NCBI RefSeq assembly: GCF_021864505.1
Contig: NZ_JAKJIB010000014.1
Location: forward strand, 1 to 33,184
Source of the DNA: Falsiroseomonas oryziterrae
Lineage (GTDB): Bacteria > Pseudomonadota > Alphaproteobacteria > Acetobacterales > Acetobacteraceae
Reading direction: 5' to 3'
DNA: 33,184 nt
Positions 10,148 through 19,062 of this stretch are shown here, one piece after another (positions within the stretch are counted from its first letter, which is position 1; each line of letters opens with the position of its first letter). The notes beneath the pieces were generated by a model. The model was not told the origin of the DNA. It did no database searches and saw only the letters and a program-made list of their open reading frames with translations. The position numbers and the translations under genes were made by a program.

Positions 10148-10282
10148 CTAGCGCTTCTTCGGAGATCCAGGCGCAGCCTGCACCCGAGCCGCTGCGGAGG
10201 GTGATGGGACAGTGACGGGCTTTGTCTTCGGTCGCTTTTGCTTATTCACCCGTCGGCCCTTCCATGTCTCGCCCTTGGCCAT
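10148..10282 (-). CDS. Small basic hypothetical protein
   Basis: A 44-residue, very basic protein (MAKGETWKGRRVNKQKRPK at the start, SPKKR at the end) with no hydrophobic segment. A strong ribosome site (AGGAG, 7 nt from ATG 10282) supports translation. It follows the 112-residue gene by 14 nt and is probably in its operon. The composition suggests nucleic-acid or ribosome contact, but nothing more can be said. Confidence 0.6.
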   Translation of the reverse strand: MAKGETWKGRRVNKQKRPKTKPVTVPSPSAAARVQAAPGSPKKR

Positions 10283-10296
10283 CTGTGTCTCCTGTC

Positions 10297-10635
10297 TCAG
10301 CAGGTCGGCGGTGTGGCCGGCTGTCCAGCCGCACGCGTACCGGGCGGGCGTGGAGGAGCGGGAGCGTTCGACGGCGCGGCCGCGCCTGATCGTCCCGGCC
10401 GCACCCAGCGGTAAGCGTCGCGAGCGACAGTCAACGCGGCTGCTGCCGCACAGGCGATGAAGGCGAAGCCGAGGATGCCGGCGCGATCGGGCCGGCGCGG
10501 GCTCACTCGCGCGCGGCGACCCGCGGCCCATCGGACCGGGTCACGTGCCTTGGCCACATGCTCCGGCATGCCCTCGTTTTCGCTCCGTTCCTCGGCGGCG
10601 CGATCGGCAATCTCGTCAGCATTGTTGGGCTTCAT
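10297..10635 (-). CDS. Hypothetical membrane protein, 112 residues
   Basis: The N-terminal 35 residues are acidic and charged, followed by one transmembrane helix at about residues 53-70 (ILGFAFIACAAAAALTVA) and a Pro/Ala-rich tail. No domain recognised. The start at 10635 lacks a strong ribosome site. A plus-strand mini frame overlaps the start but has less support. Confidence 0.5.
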   Translation of the reverse strand: MKPNNADEIADRAAEERSENEGMPEHVAKARDPVRWAAGRRARVSPRRPDRAGILGFAFIACAAAAALTVARDAYRWVRPGRSGAAAPSNAPAPPRPPGTRAAGQPATPPTC

Positions 10636-10850
10636 GACGCGGCTAATCCAGGATCATTCGGCCGCGAGGATCGCGGCTCAGCGCATCATCGCGGCGCTTG
10701 TGGAGCGAGGTGCACCGCGTGCGCCTGTCCACAGGAGATCGTGATGCACGCAGGGCATTAACAGCGTGCGCCGGAACACCATCGCGTGCATCGAGTCGAC
10801 CTCGATGGCGCGTCGGTCCGAAGCTCCGGTCTATGCCCGGGGGTCTGCGA

Positions 10851-11324
10851 TCAGCTGTCGCTCTCAGGCGGCGTTCCGGCTGTGCTCGCGCCACTTCTTT
10901 GCTCCAGTCGGACCAGCTCCGCGACGACGTCAGACAGGCGCCTGCCATGTTCACCGCCGCGCTGGACGTCGCGCTCGAGCGCCAGGGCGATCTCGGCAGG
11001 CGGCCAAGCGATCGAATCAACACCGTGCGACCAGGCTGTGTCTGGTTCGCTGACGCGGCAGACGACCAATGCATCCGGAATGTCGGATCCGTCCCGTGCC
11101 TGCCAGCGCGGCGCGTGAAGACCGATGAGAGCCCGGCGCAGCGCGGCGACGGCCTCGGGCGGCGGATCCGAGGGGGTCGGGCCGGGTGTCTCCGTCTCGA
11201 CCAGGAACGCGGCGCCACGGGGTCCTCCCTGTTCGATCCAGACACGCCGGATCCCGGCTTCCCTCAGCAGGCGGCTTGCCACGGCGAGGGCGCGCCGGCT
11301 GTTGCCCAGGTCCATGTCGGTCAT
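10851..11324 (-). CDS. Hypothetical protein, 157 residues
   Basis: A soluble protein of unknown function. GGAGG lies about 9 nt upstream of ATG 11324, which excludes the longer frame to 11429. It starts with a helix containing ALAVASRLLREAGIRRVWIEQG, then a strand-rich middle and a helical C-terminus (EIALALERDVQRGGEHGRRL). The reading frame has normal codon use. Spacing of 215 bases to the next gene suggests a separate transcript. Confidence 0.6.
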   Translation of the reverse strand: MTDMDLGNSRRALAVASRLLREAGIRRVWIEQGGPRGAAFLVETETPGPTPSDPPPEAVAALRRALIGLHAPRWQARDGSDIPDALVVCRVSEPDTAWSHGVDSIAWPPAEIALALERDVQRGGEHGRRLSDVVAELVRLEQRSGASTAGTPPESDS

Positions 11325-11719
11325 GCTGTCGCCTCCTTCCTCCTTGTCGCGACGCGGCCTTTTCGTGATGCGGCGCCGATGTTGGGCAGCGACGGGACCA
11401 GGCTGTCGCATCCCTGCCTGCGCGTCCAAGCTGCGCCGGCCAATGCGGGTGCGTGCCCACGACGCGGCTCACCCGACGCCTGATAACGCGCGGTGCGGGC
11501 CAGCGGCTGAGGGCAAGGGCGCCATCTCGGTGCCGAGGGCGAGTTGCCGCCGCATCGCAAGGACATGCGAGTTCTGGCGGCCTGCCTACGGCGACAGCCC
11601 GTTGCAACCAGGCTGCGCTCCGCCCTCGGCCGATCGGCAGCCGTGCTGACCGAGCGGACTTGACCGCCGCTTCAACGCTGCCGCACGGTCGACCCTGCGA
11701 TTTTGGGGAAGATCGCGCG
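11325..11719. other. Gene-free interval
   Basis: Divergent promoter space between the minus-strand gene at 11324 and the plus-strand gene at 11720. I see no gene, repeat or hairpin worth naming; overlapping frames here have poor codon use. Confidence 0.4.
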
Positions 11720-12169
11720 ATGGTCGCGGAGAAGGAGGGGATCGCCGGGGCGGAGCGCCTGCGGGAGTCGTCCCGGGATGGTGTGGATGGGCACCTGATC
11801 AGGTTGTGCGCCGAGTTCCTCGGACAGGCCGACGCACGCACGAGAGAGGGTGAACGCCTCGACCGGCTGGAATGGTCCAATGACGTGGACGCTGGCTACC
11901 TGGAGCTCAGCCGCGGGGCGCACGACTACCAGGCGATGCTTGATGCAATCCTGGTCACGGCGCCGGCGACCGTTCAGGGCCTGGTGGCAAAGGCTCACGT
12001 CGTCATCAGGCATCAGCAGGACCGGGAGGCGGAGCCGATCCCGTCCAGCATCCTGGCTGCCGACGTGATCCGTCTGCTCGGCCCGTCTACCCGAGGTGGG
12101 CCGGCATCCGCGACGCCCGACGCGGATAGGCGCCAGGACGTTGCTTGGTGCGCCGGAGGGCGCTGTTAG
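11720..12169 (+). CDS. Hypothetical helical protein, 149 residues
   Basis: The core (about residues 22-120) resembles a small helical protein often seen in Methylobacterium- and Roseomonas-type genomes: LIRLCAEFLGQADA, then a D-W/Y-rich middle, then ATVQGLVAKAHVVIRHQQ. I know no function for this group. ATG 11720 has GGGGAA about 11 nt upstream. The tail after residue 120 is low complexity. A resemblance to plasmid- and phage-borne hypothetical proteins is from memory and not tested here. Confidence 0.6.
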   Translation: MVAEKEGIAGAERLRESSRDGVDGHLIRLCAEFLGQADARTREGERLDRLEWSNDVDAGYLELSRGAHDYQAMLDAILVTAPATVQGLVAKAHVVIRHQQDREAEPIPSSILAADVIRLLGPSTRGGPASATPDADRRQDVAWCAGGRC

Positions 12170-12297
12170 GCTCGCCGCTCCACGCGGTGTGTAGGCGAGC
12201 AGAGCCGCCGGCCACGGGACGATCACGAAGCTGTCGTCGTCCTTACCGCGGCGGTTCGGCCATCCATATGCCATCCACCTGGATGGTGAGGCGCGGA

Positions 12298-12717
12298 ATG
12301 GCCGGTAATGTGCACGTGCTCCGGCCGAAGGGCGGGGACAGCGAGAAGATCACCATCAACCTCGGCTATGTGGACCTCGGCCATATCGACCTGCTGGTCC
12401 AGGACGGCTTCTACGCGAACCGGACGGACTTCATCCGGACGGCCATCCGCAACCAAGTCGAGCGCCACTCGGAGGCGGCGCGGCAATCCATGACGCGCAG
12501 GAGCCTCGACGTCGGCCTGCGACACTACAGCCGCGGAGATCTTGAGGCCGTGCGTGCAAGCGGACGGATGCTCGACATCCGGGTGCTCGGCCTAGCGAGC
12601 ATCGCGCCGGACGTCACGGCCGAACTCGCCCTGGCGACGATCGCCTCAGTCACGGTGCTCGGTGCTCTCCAGGCCAGTGCTGCGGTGAAGGCCGCCCTCG
12701 CCGACCGTACGGGCTGA
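12298..12717 (+). CDS. Ribbon-helix-helix (CopG-type) regulator
   Basis: A 139-residue protein with an N-terminal ribbon-helix-helix fold at about residues 12-55: EKITINLGYVDLGHIDLLVQ is the strand and first helix, NRTDFIRTAIRNQVERH the second helix. The C-terminal half (LDIRVLGLASIAPDVTAELA) may bind a ligand or dimerise. ATG 12298 has GAGG nearby; ATG 12283 and 12268 are alternatives. It precedes the esterase gene by 135 bases on the same strand, so it may regulate that gene. Confidence 0.75.
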   Translation: MAGNVHVLRPKGGDSEKITINLGYVDLGHIDLLVQDGFYANRTDFIRTAIRNQVERHSEAARQSMTRRSLDVGLRHYSRGDLEAVRASGRMLDIRVLGLASIAPDVTAELALATIASVTVLGALQASAAVKAALADRTG

Positions 12718-12852
12718 GCGACTGCAGACATCGCCGTCGCCCATGCGTCCCGGGCGACGGCGAATTTCCAGCCGATCGATTTCCTCACCGGTCCCGTGGC
12801 AGCCCGGTCCCAGGGTGCCTTGCGACCTGCGCCTGCATTGGAAGGACACTCC

Positions 12853-14070
12853 ATGAATCCGCTTTCGACGAAGCCGCTTTCGACCGCTGCCATGACGGAG
12901 GCCACGCGCCTCACCCGCGAAGGCCGGCTGGCGGAGGCGACGGCCCTGATCCAGCGTGCGCTCCAGGTCACGCCTGCGCCGCCGCCGCCCGAGGCAATGC
13001 CGGCAGCGGGGCCTGCCCGGCGCGTCGTCGACATCGATCCCGTGACAGGCGCGCCGGTGGCGCCCCGCGCCGTGCCGGAGGAGGCGGGCGGTACCGCCAG
13101 GGCGGAGGACAGTGTGAAGGAGCGGCTGCGCGGCCTGCTCGGCCGCCTGGGCGAGAAGATCGTACGCCCCGCGCCGGGCGGCAGGTCGCGCCGCGCGCCG
13201 AGGCGCGCACCGGAACCGCTGCCGGAAGGCGCCCGCTTCGAGCCCGAGGCCTACGCGAACGAAGCGGGCAGCCGCAGCTACAAGCTCTACATCCCGGCAA
13301 GCCTCACCGCCGGCGCGACGCCGCCGCTGGTCGTCATGCTGCATGGCTGCACGCAGTCACCGGACGACTTCGCAGCCGGTACGCGAATGAACGCGCTGGC
13401 CGAGGAGCACGGGCTGCTGGTCGCCTATCCTGCCCAGTCGCAATCGGCGAATGCGCAGCGGTGCTGGAACTGGTTCAACCCGGCCGACCAGCAGCGCGAC
13501 GCGGGCGAGCCTTCGTTGATCGCGGGCATCACCCAGCAGGTCATCCGAGCGCATCGAGCGGATCCGCGCCGTGTCTATGTCGCCGGGCTCTCGGCGGGCG
13601 GGGCGAAGGCGGCGATCATGGGGATGGCCTACCCGGAGATCTACGCCGCGGTCGGCGTCCATTCGGGCCTGGCCTGCGGTGCAGCGCGCGACATGCCCTC
13701 GGCCTTCGCCGCGATGCGCCAGGGCGGTCCGTTCCCTGGCTCGCGCGGCGGGCGGGTCGTGCCGACGATCGTCTTCCATGCCGACCACGACACCACCGTT
13801 CACCCTGTCAACGGCGACCACGTCATCGCCCAGTCGGGCGCCCGCAGCCTGAAGACCGAGGTGCAGCGAGGCCAGCAGCCGGGCGGCCACGCCTGGAGCC
13901 GCACGCTGCACACGGATGGCGAGGGACGCGTGCTGCTTGAGCAATGGCTGGTTCATGGCGGAGGCCACGCCTGGTCGGGCGGCAGCGCGAGCGGGTCCTA
14001 CACAGATCCTCGCGGGCCGGACGCCTCCCGCGCGATGTTGCGGTTCTTCCTGGAGCACCAGCGCGCATAA
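12853..14070 (+). CDS. PHB-depolymerase-family esterase
   Basis: A 405-residue alpha/beta hydrolase of the PHB depolymerase (LpqC-like) family, which cleaves esters such as polyhydroxybutyrate or feruloyl-type substrates. The lipase box is GLSAGG with Ser247. The Asp is probably in HADHDTT (Asp311 or Asp313) and the His in GGGHAWSGG (His372). VVMLHGCTQ near residue 160 forms the oxyanion region. The first 130 residues are a low-complexity extension with a helical start ([19 protein letters not shown]). No clear signal peptide is seen, favouring an intracellular enzyme. GGAAGGACA precedes ATG 12853. Confidence 0.9.
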   Translation: MNPLSTKPLSTAAMTEATRLTREGRLAEATALIQRALQVTPAPPPPEAMPAAGPARRVVDIDPVTGAPVAPRAVPEEAGGTARAEDSVKERLRGLLGRLGEKIVRPAPGGRSRRAPRRAPEPLPEGARFEPEAYANEAGSRSYKLYIPASLTAGATPPLVVMLHGCTQSPDDFAAGTRMNALAEEHGLLVAYPAQSQSANAQRCWNWFNPADQQRDAGEPSLIAGITQQVIRAHRADPRRVYVAGLSAGGAKAAIMGMAYPEIYAAVGVHSGLACGAARDMPSAFAAMRQGGPFPGSRGGRVVPTIVFHADHDTTVHPVNGDHVIAQSGARSLKTEVQRGQQPGGHAWSRTLHTDGEGRVLLEQWLVHGGGHAWSGGSASGSYTDPRGPDASRAMLRFFLEHQRA

Positions 14071-14113
14071 CGCGCCGGCCAGCGGGTGGCGGACTTCCCG
14101 GCCGCGCTGCGGA

Positions 14114-15361
14114 TCATGTCTGGTCCGCAGCAGCGCGCCGGCGGTCGAGCCAGCGCATGACTCCGGCCGCGGTGACGCCGTGCATGGCGATGGATGCAAG
14201 CACGATGAATCCCACCACGGCCCAGAGGGCCTCCGCCTCGGGGATCTCCACCCTGTTGAGCGCATAGGCGAGATAGTAGAAGGAGCCCAGGCCGCGGATA
14301 CCGAAGAAGGCGATAGCCGCGCGTTCTCGGAACGGGTGCGCGGCGCCGGCCATTCCGATCAGCCCGGCCGCTGGCCGGACGAGGAGCAGCACGGCGAGCC
14401 CCGCCATGGCCCCTTCGATGGTGAGCGCATCGAGCAGGCCGCCCGCGAGCGCTCCGCCGAACAGCACCAGCAGCACCATCATCAAGAGCCGCTCGGTCTG
14501 CTCGGTGAAGTCGTGCATGCGTTCGTGGAAGGCGTGCCGGCGTTCGGCGTCGCGCAGCGCCAATGCGGCGACGAATACGGCGACGAAACCGTAGCCATGC
14601 GCCGCCTCGGTCGCGCCATAGGCCAGGAATGTCGCGCCCAGTGCCACGAACCCGTCGCCGGTCCGCGAGAGCTGCGCGCTCCTGGGCAGGTGGAACATCG
14701 CCCATCCGAAGCCGCGCCCCGTCGCCCAGCCGAGAAGCACGCCCGCACCGATCTTCCAACCCACATCCACCACCAGCCACTGCATGACCCAGCCCGGCAC
14801 GCCTGGCTCGAGCGCCGCACCGAGAGCGAGCGCCAGGGCGAGGTTCACGAAGGGGAAGGCCAGACCGTCGTTGAGCCCGGCCTCGGATGTCAGGGCGAAG
14901 CGCACTTCATCCTCCGCCCCCGTATCCGGCGGGCCGACCTGCACGCTGCCGGCGAGCACTGGGTCGGTGGGCGCCAACACGGCGCCGAGCAGCAGCGCGG
15001 CTGCCAGACCGAGCCCGAGCCAGCCATGGCCGATCAGCGCGATGCCGAGAATCGAGAGTGGCATGGCGATCGCCAGCAGCCGCCAGGTGAGCATCCAGGA
15101 CCGCCACCCCAGCCGCCGGTCCAGCTTCAGCCCGGATCCCATCAGCGCGACGATGACGATGACCTCTGACAAACGCTCGGTCGCGATCGGGAAGTGCAGC
15201 GGCAGCGGCTGCGCGCCGGGAAGCAGTTGGAACAGCCCGAAGCCGAGTGCCACGCAGACCATCGGGAGCGACAGCGGCAGCGCCGTAAGCGCCATAGGGA
15301 GCCAGGCGATCATGACGATCAGCACGCCGGCGCCGATCATGAGCAGTGCGTAGGGTTCCAT
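14114..15361 (-). CDS. NhaP-type sodium/proton antiporter (CPA1)
   Basis: A 415-residue inner-membrane protein with about 11-12 hydrophobic helices. The family signature motifs are APTDPV (Asp133, the ion-binding aspartate) and EAGLNDGLAFP (Glu160, Asn164, Asp165). It would exchange Na+ or K+ for protons for pH and salt homeostasis. It lacks the long cytoplasmic tail of some NhaP proteins. It converges with the esterase gene, 43 bases between stops, and its start faces a gene-poor stretch. Confidence 0.88.
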   Translation of the reverse strand: MEPYALLMIGAGVLIVMIAWLPMALTALPLSLPMVCVALGFGLFQLLPGAQPLPLHFPIATERLSEVIVIVALMGSGLKLDRRLGWRSWMLTWRLLAIAMPLSILGIALIGHGWLGLGLAAALLLGAVLAPTDPVLAGSVQVGPPDTGAEDEVRFALTSEAGLNDGLAFPFVNLALALALGAALEPGVPGWVMQWLVVDVGWKIGAGVLLGWATGRGFGWAMFHLPRSAQLSRTGDGFVALGATFLAYGATEAAHGYGFVAVFVAALALRDAERRHAFHERMHDFTEQTERLLMMVLLVLFGGALAGGLLDALTIEGAMAGLAVLLLVRPAAGLIGMAGAAHPFRERAAIAFFGIRGLGSFYYLAYALNRVEIPEAEALWAVVGFIVLASIAMHGVTAAGVMRWLDRRRAAADQT

Positions 15362-15769
15362 GGGCTGTAGCGTCCTCGTTCGGGGTGCGCCGGATCAGCC
15401 GGACACTAGGACGGATACCGGGAGACCTCCCCGCGGCTTCGAGCCGAGCCGAAGCGGCGAAGCAGGAGGGAAGGCGCTGGCAGTCCGGTCACCTGCAGGC
15501 TCAGACGCGGTGCTGTTCCTCGTCCGGGGCTCCCAAGGTTGCGCAGGATGCAGGTGCTCTCGCCGTTCACCTGCACGTAGCCGTCCGCGTCCAGCTTGAC
15601 CTCATGCGGAGCCCCCCCCGCCCAGTGTCCGGCATCCGGTCAGGATCGCGCGCGCAGGCTCCCACTGCGTTGCAAACGCACATGGGAATTGCGGCCTGCG
15701 CGCAGCGTTACATCCTGTGAACTTGATGGCTCGCCGCCCGCTGAATCAGCCTGGGCAGGAGGGACAACC
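15362..15769. other. Gap with a coding-like fragment
   Basis: Separates the antiporter from the tandem-barrel gene. No complete gene. On the minus strand around 15500-15610 an open stretch reads like real protein (EVKLDADGYVQVNGEST) but has no start and no identifiable family, so it may be a decayed gene. The promoter for the gene at 15770 must lie in 15650-15750. Confidence 0.4.
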
Positions 15770-16390
15770 ATGTACGCGATCATCCGACGGCATCCCGGCG
15801 AAGGGCGCAGCGTCATGGCCCTGACCGAGGAGGCGCGCCGGCTGATTCTCCCGCGGTTGCAGCGACAGCCGGGGTTCGCGGGATACCTGGCGTTCCTGGA
15901 CGAGGCCGGGCTGCCCGTATCGGTCGGCCTGTTCTCGGATCGGCAGACCGCAAGCGTCGCTCTGGAAGGCGGTCTGGCCGTCGCCGAGAGCGGCGTCGAT
16001 GTCACCGCAGGCGTGATAGAACTCGCGCAGTCCGGCCACGACCACGGCGGCATGGCGACGGCCGACACGCCGCTCTACGTCACGATTCGTTTCTACGCCG
16101 GCGCGGCACCGGGCGAGGAGGTGATCCCGCGCCTCCGCGGCCTGACCGTCCCGCTCATGCAAAGACAGCCCGGCTTCCGCGGCTGCTTCGCGCTCCGGGA
16201 CGAGCGGCATCCCGACCATGTCGCTGCCGTCAGTCTCTGGGACAGCCGGAGGGCGGCCATGGCGGCGCACGAGCTGGTGCGGGACGTCATATTGCAGCAG
16301 ATGGCGGACATCTTCCCCACGGCGCCAGACGTGGTTGCGGGGGCGAGCTATGTGGCCAGCCTCGATGCCGCACGGCTCTGCACCGCGTGA
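15770..16390 (+). CDS. Tandem dimeric alpha/beta-barrel (ABM-like) protein
   Basis: A 206-residue protein made of two related halves, each resembling an antibiotic-biosynthesis-monooxygenase fold. Residues 1-95 and 104-200 share the pattern (Y-x-I-R ... LPRL ... QRQPGF ... ALRDE/FLDE ... W/F-SDR). QRQPGF is present in both copies. Such a fused pair would fold as a built-in dimer. The function is unknown; heme or small-molecule oxidation is typical of the fold but the catalytic residues are not evident. GGAGG lies before ATG 15770. Confidence 0.75.
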   Translation: MYAIIRRHPGEGRSVMALTEEARRLILPRLQRQPGFAGYLAFLDEAGLPVSVGLFSDRQTASVALEGGLAVAESGVDVTAGVIELAQSGHDHGGMATADTPLYVTIRFYAGAAPGEEVIPRLRGLTVPLMQRQPGFRGCFALRDERHPDHVAAVSLWDSRRAAMAAHELVRDVILQQMADIFPTAPDVVAGASYVASLDAARLCTA

Positions 16391-16526
16391 ACAGGGCGAT
16401 TTCGCAGCCGGTCGTCCCCCGTGCAGCTCATCGCGCCTCTCGCCCCTTCTTGATGGCGGCGCGCCGGTGCGGTGCTCCTCGCTGGTCGCCATGTGCGGGC
16501 GTGGCCTTTCGGCATGGGAGGCGAGC

Positions 16527-17219
16527 ATGCTCGTCCGTGATCTGATGAAGGCCGGCGTATGCTCGGTGTCGCCCGATGTTCCGGTCGGGGCCATCGTCGA
16601 TCTCCTGTCGGACCGCGGTATCGGCGCAGTGCCGGTGCTCGAGGCTTCCGGCGCCCTGTTGGGTATCGTGACCGAGGCGGATCTGCTGCGGCGGCTGGTA
16701 CTCGCCGACGAGGTGCCGACTGGCTGGCTGCGGAGCTGGTTCGAGGACTACGACCGTGCCGCCGAGCGCTACGCGCGCGCCCACGGTGCAACGGCGCGCG
16801 ACGTGATGACACGCCCGGTCTGGGCCGTTGCGGAGGACAGCACCGCCGAGCACGCCGCACGCCTGCTCGAGGAGCACGGCATCCAACGCCTTCCCGTGCT
16901 GCGGGATGGACGGGTTGTGGGCATGATCTCACGTACGGATCTGTTGCGCGCGCTGCTGCCTGCCGGACCTGCGGAGCAGCCGACCGACACGTCGGACCAG
17001 GCGATCCGAGATGCGATCTCTGCGCGCATGCGCCAGCAGGTCTGGGCGGAGGCCCCGCTGCTGTCCGTCGACGTGCGGGGCGGGATCGTGGAGCTTGGGG
17101 GCTACCACCGGTCGGATGCGGTCCGCCGGGCCCTCTGCGCCCTGATCGCGAGCGTCCCGGGCGTCAGGCGCGTCGTGGACAATGCGAGGGAACTTCCGCC
17201 CGGGAGCATGTCGGCTTGA
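16527..17219 (+). CDS. CBS-domain pair with BON domain
   Basis: A 230-residue protein with two CBS motifs (residues about 5-60, VRDLMKAGVCSVSPDVPVG; and about 88-145, DVMTRPVWAVAEDST) followed by a BON domain (about 155-225, with GGIVELGGYHRSDAVRRAL). CBS pairs sense adenosine nucleotides and BON binds membranes or periplasmic ligands; the combination is common in alphaproteobacterial stress or redox gene sets. No signal peptide. GGGAGG precedes ATG 16527. It lies 136 bases after the ABM-like gene, in the same direction. Confidence 0.88.
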   Translation: MLVRDLMKAGVCSVSPDVPVGAIVDLLSDRGIGAVPVLEASGALLGIVTEADLLRRLVLADEVPTGWLRSWFEDYDRAAERYARAHGATARDVMTRPVWAVAEDSTAEHAARLLEEHGIQRLPVLRDGRVVGMISRTDLLRALLPAGPAEQPTDTSDQAIRDAISARMRQQVWAEAPLLSVDVRGGIVELGGYHRSDAVRRALCALIASVPGVRRVVDNARELPPGSMSA

Positions 17220-17375
17220 GTCTGGACGTCGGCGCTCGGCTGGGCAGACCTGCCCTTCGGCACGGCCACGAAACACCGATCGCGACCGACAGACCACGAT
17301 GGACTCTGGAACCAGAAGGCCGGCGTGATGGGAGCTTGTGTCGCCGGGCGATATCCGCTTCCAGCGGCCAACTCT

Positions 17376-17999
17376 TCAGCGCGGCAGCGTTTCAACGAAG
17401 TACTGGTAGTTGTCCGCATTGTCCGCAGCGCGAAGCGGCGCCACTTTCGGCAGCCGTTCCGCCGCTGCCGGCTGGTAGGCGTGGTCGGCGGTGTTGGCCG
17501 CGACGTGTGTCATCTCGTGTATAAGGGCGCCGTAGCGTGAGTCCTGACCTTCGTCCGGGGCACTGAAGAAGGGCGGGCAGACCGCAACAAGTCGTCCGGC
17601 CGGACTCGCATAGGCGACGATGCCGGCCATGCAGCGCAGCGCATTGTTGCACCGCAGATCGAGGCCAAGCGGAGGCGCCATCGCCTCCGCAGTCGCCGCG
17701 AGCGTCGAAAGCACGAGGGAGCGATGCGCAGTGCCGAACCATCGCTGGATATGCGGGTGGGGCGGATCGCCGCGCACCAGACGGATTGCACGGGCGAGAT
17801 GGACGCGAGCCGTGGCCATTGCGTCGTCGATGATGGCGCGCTGCGCCGCCGAGCAGGCCGTGTCCAGCAGCGAGAGCCTGTGGACCTCGTCTTCCCTTGC
17901 TGCGGTGCAGCCGCCAAGCAGCAGGAGCAGCGCGAGCGCCGGCGGGCCGGGCCAACCCGGGTAATGAGGCACGAAGGGGTGACGAAACCTCTTCGTCAC
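17376..17999 (-). CDS. M35-type (aspzincin) metallopeptidase lipoprotein
   Basis: A 207-residue zinc peptidase related to deuterolysin/lysine-specific metallo-endopeptidases. The zinc motif HEMTH is at residues 161-165 and the third ligand is probably Asp172 in TADHAY; a Tyr (NYQYF) follows near the C-terminus. An N-terminal lipobox (LLGGC, Cys31) would attach it to the membrane. The start is uncertain: GTG 17999 lies inside a perfect 11-bp inverted repeat, and a GTG nine codons further in would still keep the signal. A small lipoprotein gene lies just upstream on the same strand. Confidence 0.8.
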   Translation of the reverse strand: MTKRFRHPFVPHYPGWPGPPALALLLLLGGCTAAREDEVHRLSLLDTACSAAQRAIIDDAMATARVHLARAIRLVRGDPPHPHIQRWFGTAHRSLVLSTLAATAEAMAPPLGLDLRCNNALRCMAGIVAYASPAGRLVAVCPPFFSAPDEGQDSRYGALIHEMTHVAANTADHAYQPAAAERLPKVAPLRAADNADNYQYFVETLPR

Positions 18000-18002
18000 C
18001 CC
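17976..18002 (-). terminator. Perfect 11-bp hairpin at the M35 gene start
   Basis: GGGGTGACGAA (17976-17986) and TTCGTCACCCC (17992-18002) form an 11-bp stem with a 5-base loop. It lies 48 bases after the stop of the small lipoprotein and overlaps the possible GTG start of the metallopeptidase. It lacks a T run, so it could be a weak terminator or a structure limiting translation of the peptidase. Confidence 0.6.
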
Positions 18003-18050
18003 GGCTGCTGCCGGCGTCGGTCGCGCCTGGACAGCAGTGGGCTCTGGGCG

Positions 18051-18185
18051 TCAGGCCCCACCGTTACCGTTGTTGTAGTTCGTCTCCATGGGCGCAGCGA
18101 CCTTCGGCGTCGTGTCTCCCATCGGGGCGCAGGCGGTGGCAGCCAAGAGCGGGATTGCCAAGAGAGTGAAGATGAGGCGAAGCAT
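18051..18185 (-). CDS. Small lipoprotein
   Basis: A 44-residue protein with a signal peptide and lipobox (residues 1-18, LLAATAC, Cys18), ending in a short hydrophilic tail rich in Asn (NYNNGNG). GGAGG lies about 8 nt before ATG 18185. It has a promoter-like AT-rich region upstream, and is followed by a hairpin and the M35 lipoprotein gene. Resembles short entericidin-like lipoproteins by size only; no homology can be claimed. Confidence 0.75.
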   Translation of the reverse strand: MLRLIFTLLAIPLLAATACAPMGDTTPKVAAPMETNYNNGNGGA

Positions 18186-18237
18186 GATGCCGCCTCCTTT
18201 CCAAAATACTGCGCTCGCTAGGGAAGTGCAGGACTGA

Positions 18238-18267
18238 GTCATATTGACGCAAAATATTTGGGATCAA
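18238..18267 (-). promoter_or_regulatory. Putative sigma70 promoter
   Basis: On the minus strand, TTGATC (18262-18267) and TATGAC (18238-18243) are separated by 18 bases in the most AT-rich stretch of the window (18236-18320). They fit a promoter for the small lipoprotein gene at 18185. Confidence 0.4.
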
Positions 18268-18484
18268 TAAATTCACTACAAAATTCGCAGCACTTCATTG
18301 TGTAGAATATTGCTCAGCGGGCGTATCGAATGGTCGATTGGTATCGCGTGGCATGATGCGTTGTGCGACGCTGGCTTGCCGTTTGGCTTCAGGGCGGACG
18401 GTGAAAGCGACTCGACACGGGCCGATGCGTTGAGCAGGGCAGGGGCTGCAACGGGCGGCGGCAGCGACAGGGGCGGAGGCAGAG

Positions 18485-18853
18485 GTGACGCTCAGACTGG
18501 CATCCTCGAGTGATGGTCCGGCGCTCGCCATCCGCGACCATCTGGTGCCGTTGGTCCGTAAACGCGGAACGCTCCAGGTGCAGCGCGACGCGGTGAGGCT
18601 CATCGTCCTCCAGGCAGGAGAGCTGACGATCGAGCATTGGACGCCCTTCAATGACCCATCGCCGGCCGAGCCTGCCTCGCCTGGCTACCGTCACGCGCTC
18701 TCGCAGCAGCACAGCGTGCCGGACCTGCCCTATGGCCTGGATGTCCGGCACGCGGGCCACAGGGTCATGCGCCTTCTCTGGGCCGATAGCGGCGCCTTCA
18801 AGGTCGCCGATTTCGTCCGTGGTCCATGGGAGGCAGAGGCATTCGGGTTGTGA
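18485..18853 (+). CDS. Hypothetical protein, 122 residues
   Basis: A soluble protein starting at GTG 18485 with GGAGG about 8 nt upstream. The C-terminal half has a distinctive sequence (PSPAEPASPGYRHALSQQH and VMRLLWADSGAFKVADFVRGPWE) suggesting a conserved, structured domain; the N-terminal part contains a beta-strand run (TLQVQRDAVRLIVLQAGELTIEHW). I do not recognise the family. It stands alone between the lipoprotein and the OsmC-like gene. Confidence 0.55.
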   Translation: MTLRLASSSDGPALAIRDHLVPLVRKRGTLQVQRDAVRLIVLQAGELTIEHWTPFNDPSPAEPASPGYRHALSQQHSVPDLPYGLDVRHAGHRVMRLLWADSGAFKVADFVRGPWEAEAFGL

Positions 18854-19062
18854 GTTGCCGGTGCATCGTCGCACGGCGACGTGCCGACTTTGTGCCGCGC
18901 TATCTGCCCGCGGAAACCCCATGTGTCGCCCTTGTGCTCACAAGCGCCAGCCAGTTTGCTCGGCGAACCAAGGACAACCGCCTTGCGCAACCTGCACGTT
19001 CTGCCCGACAGGCCAGCCCTTTGCGCCGATCCGCGCGGCATGCTGTGGCTGGCCGCGCTGCG

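Noticed and set aside
10634-10744. 36-residue plus-strand frame (MTRLIQDHSAAR...)
   Set aside because: It overlaps the start of the minus-strand 112-aa gene, has no ribosome site and nothing recognisable.
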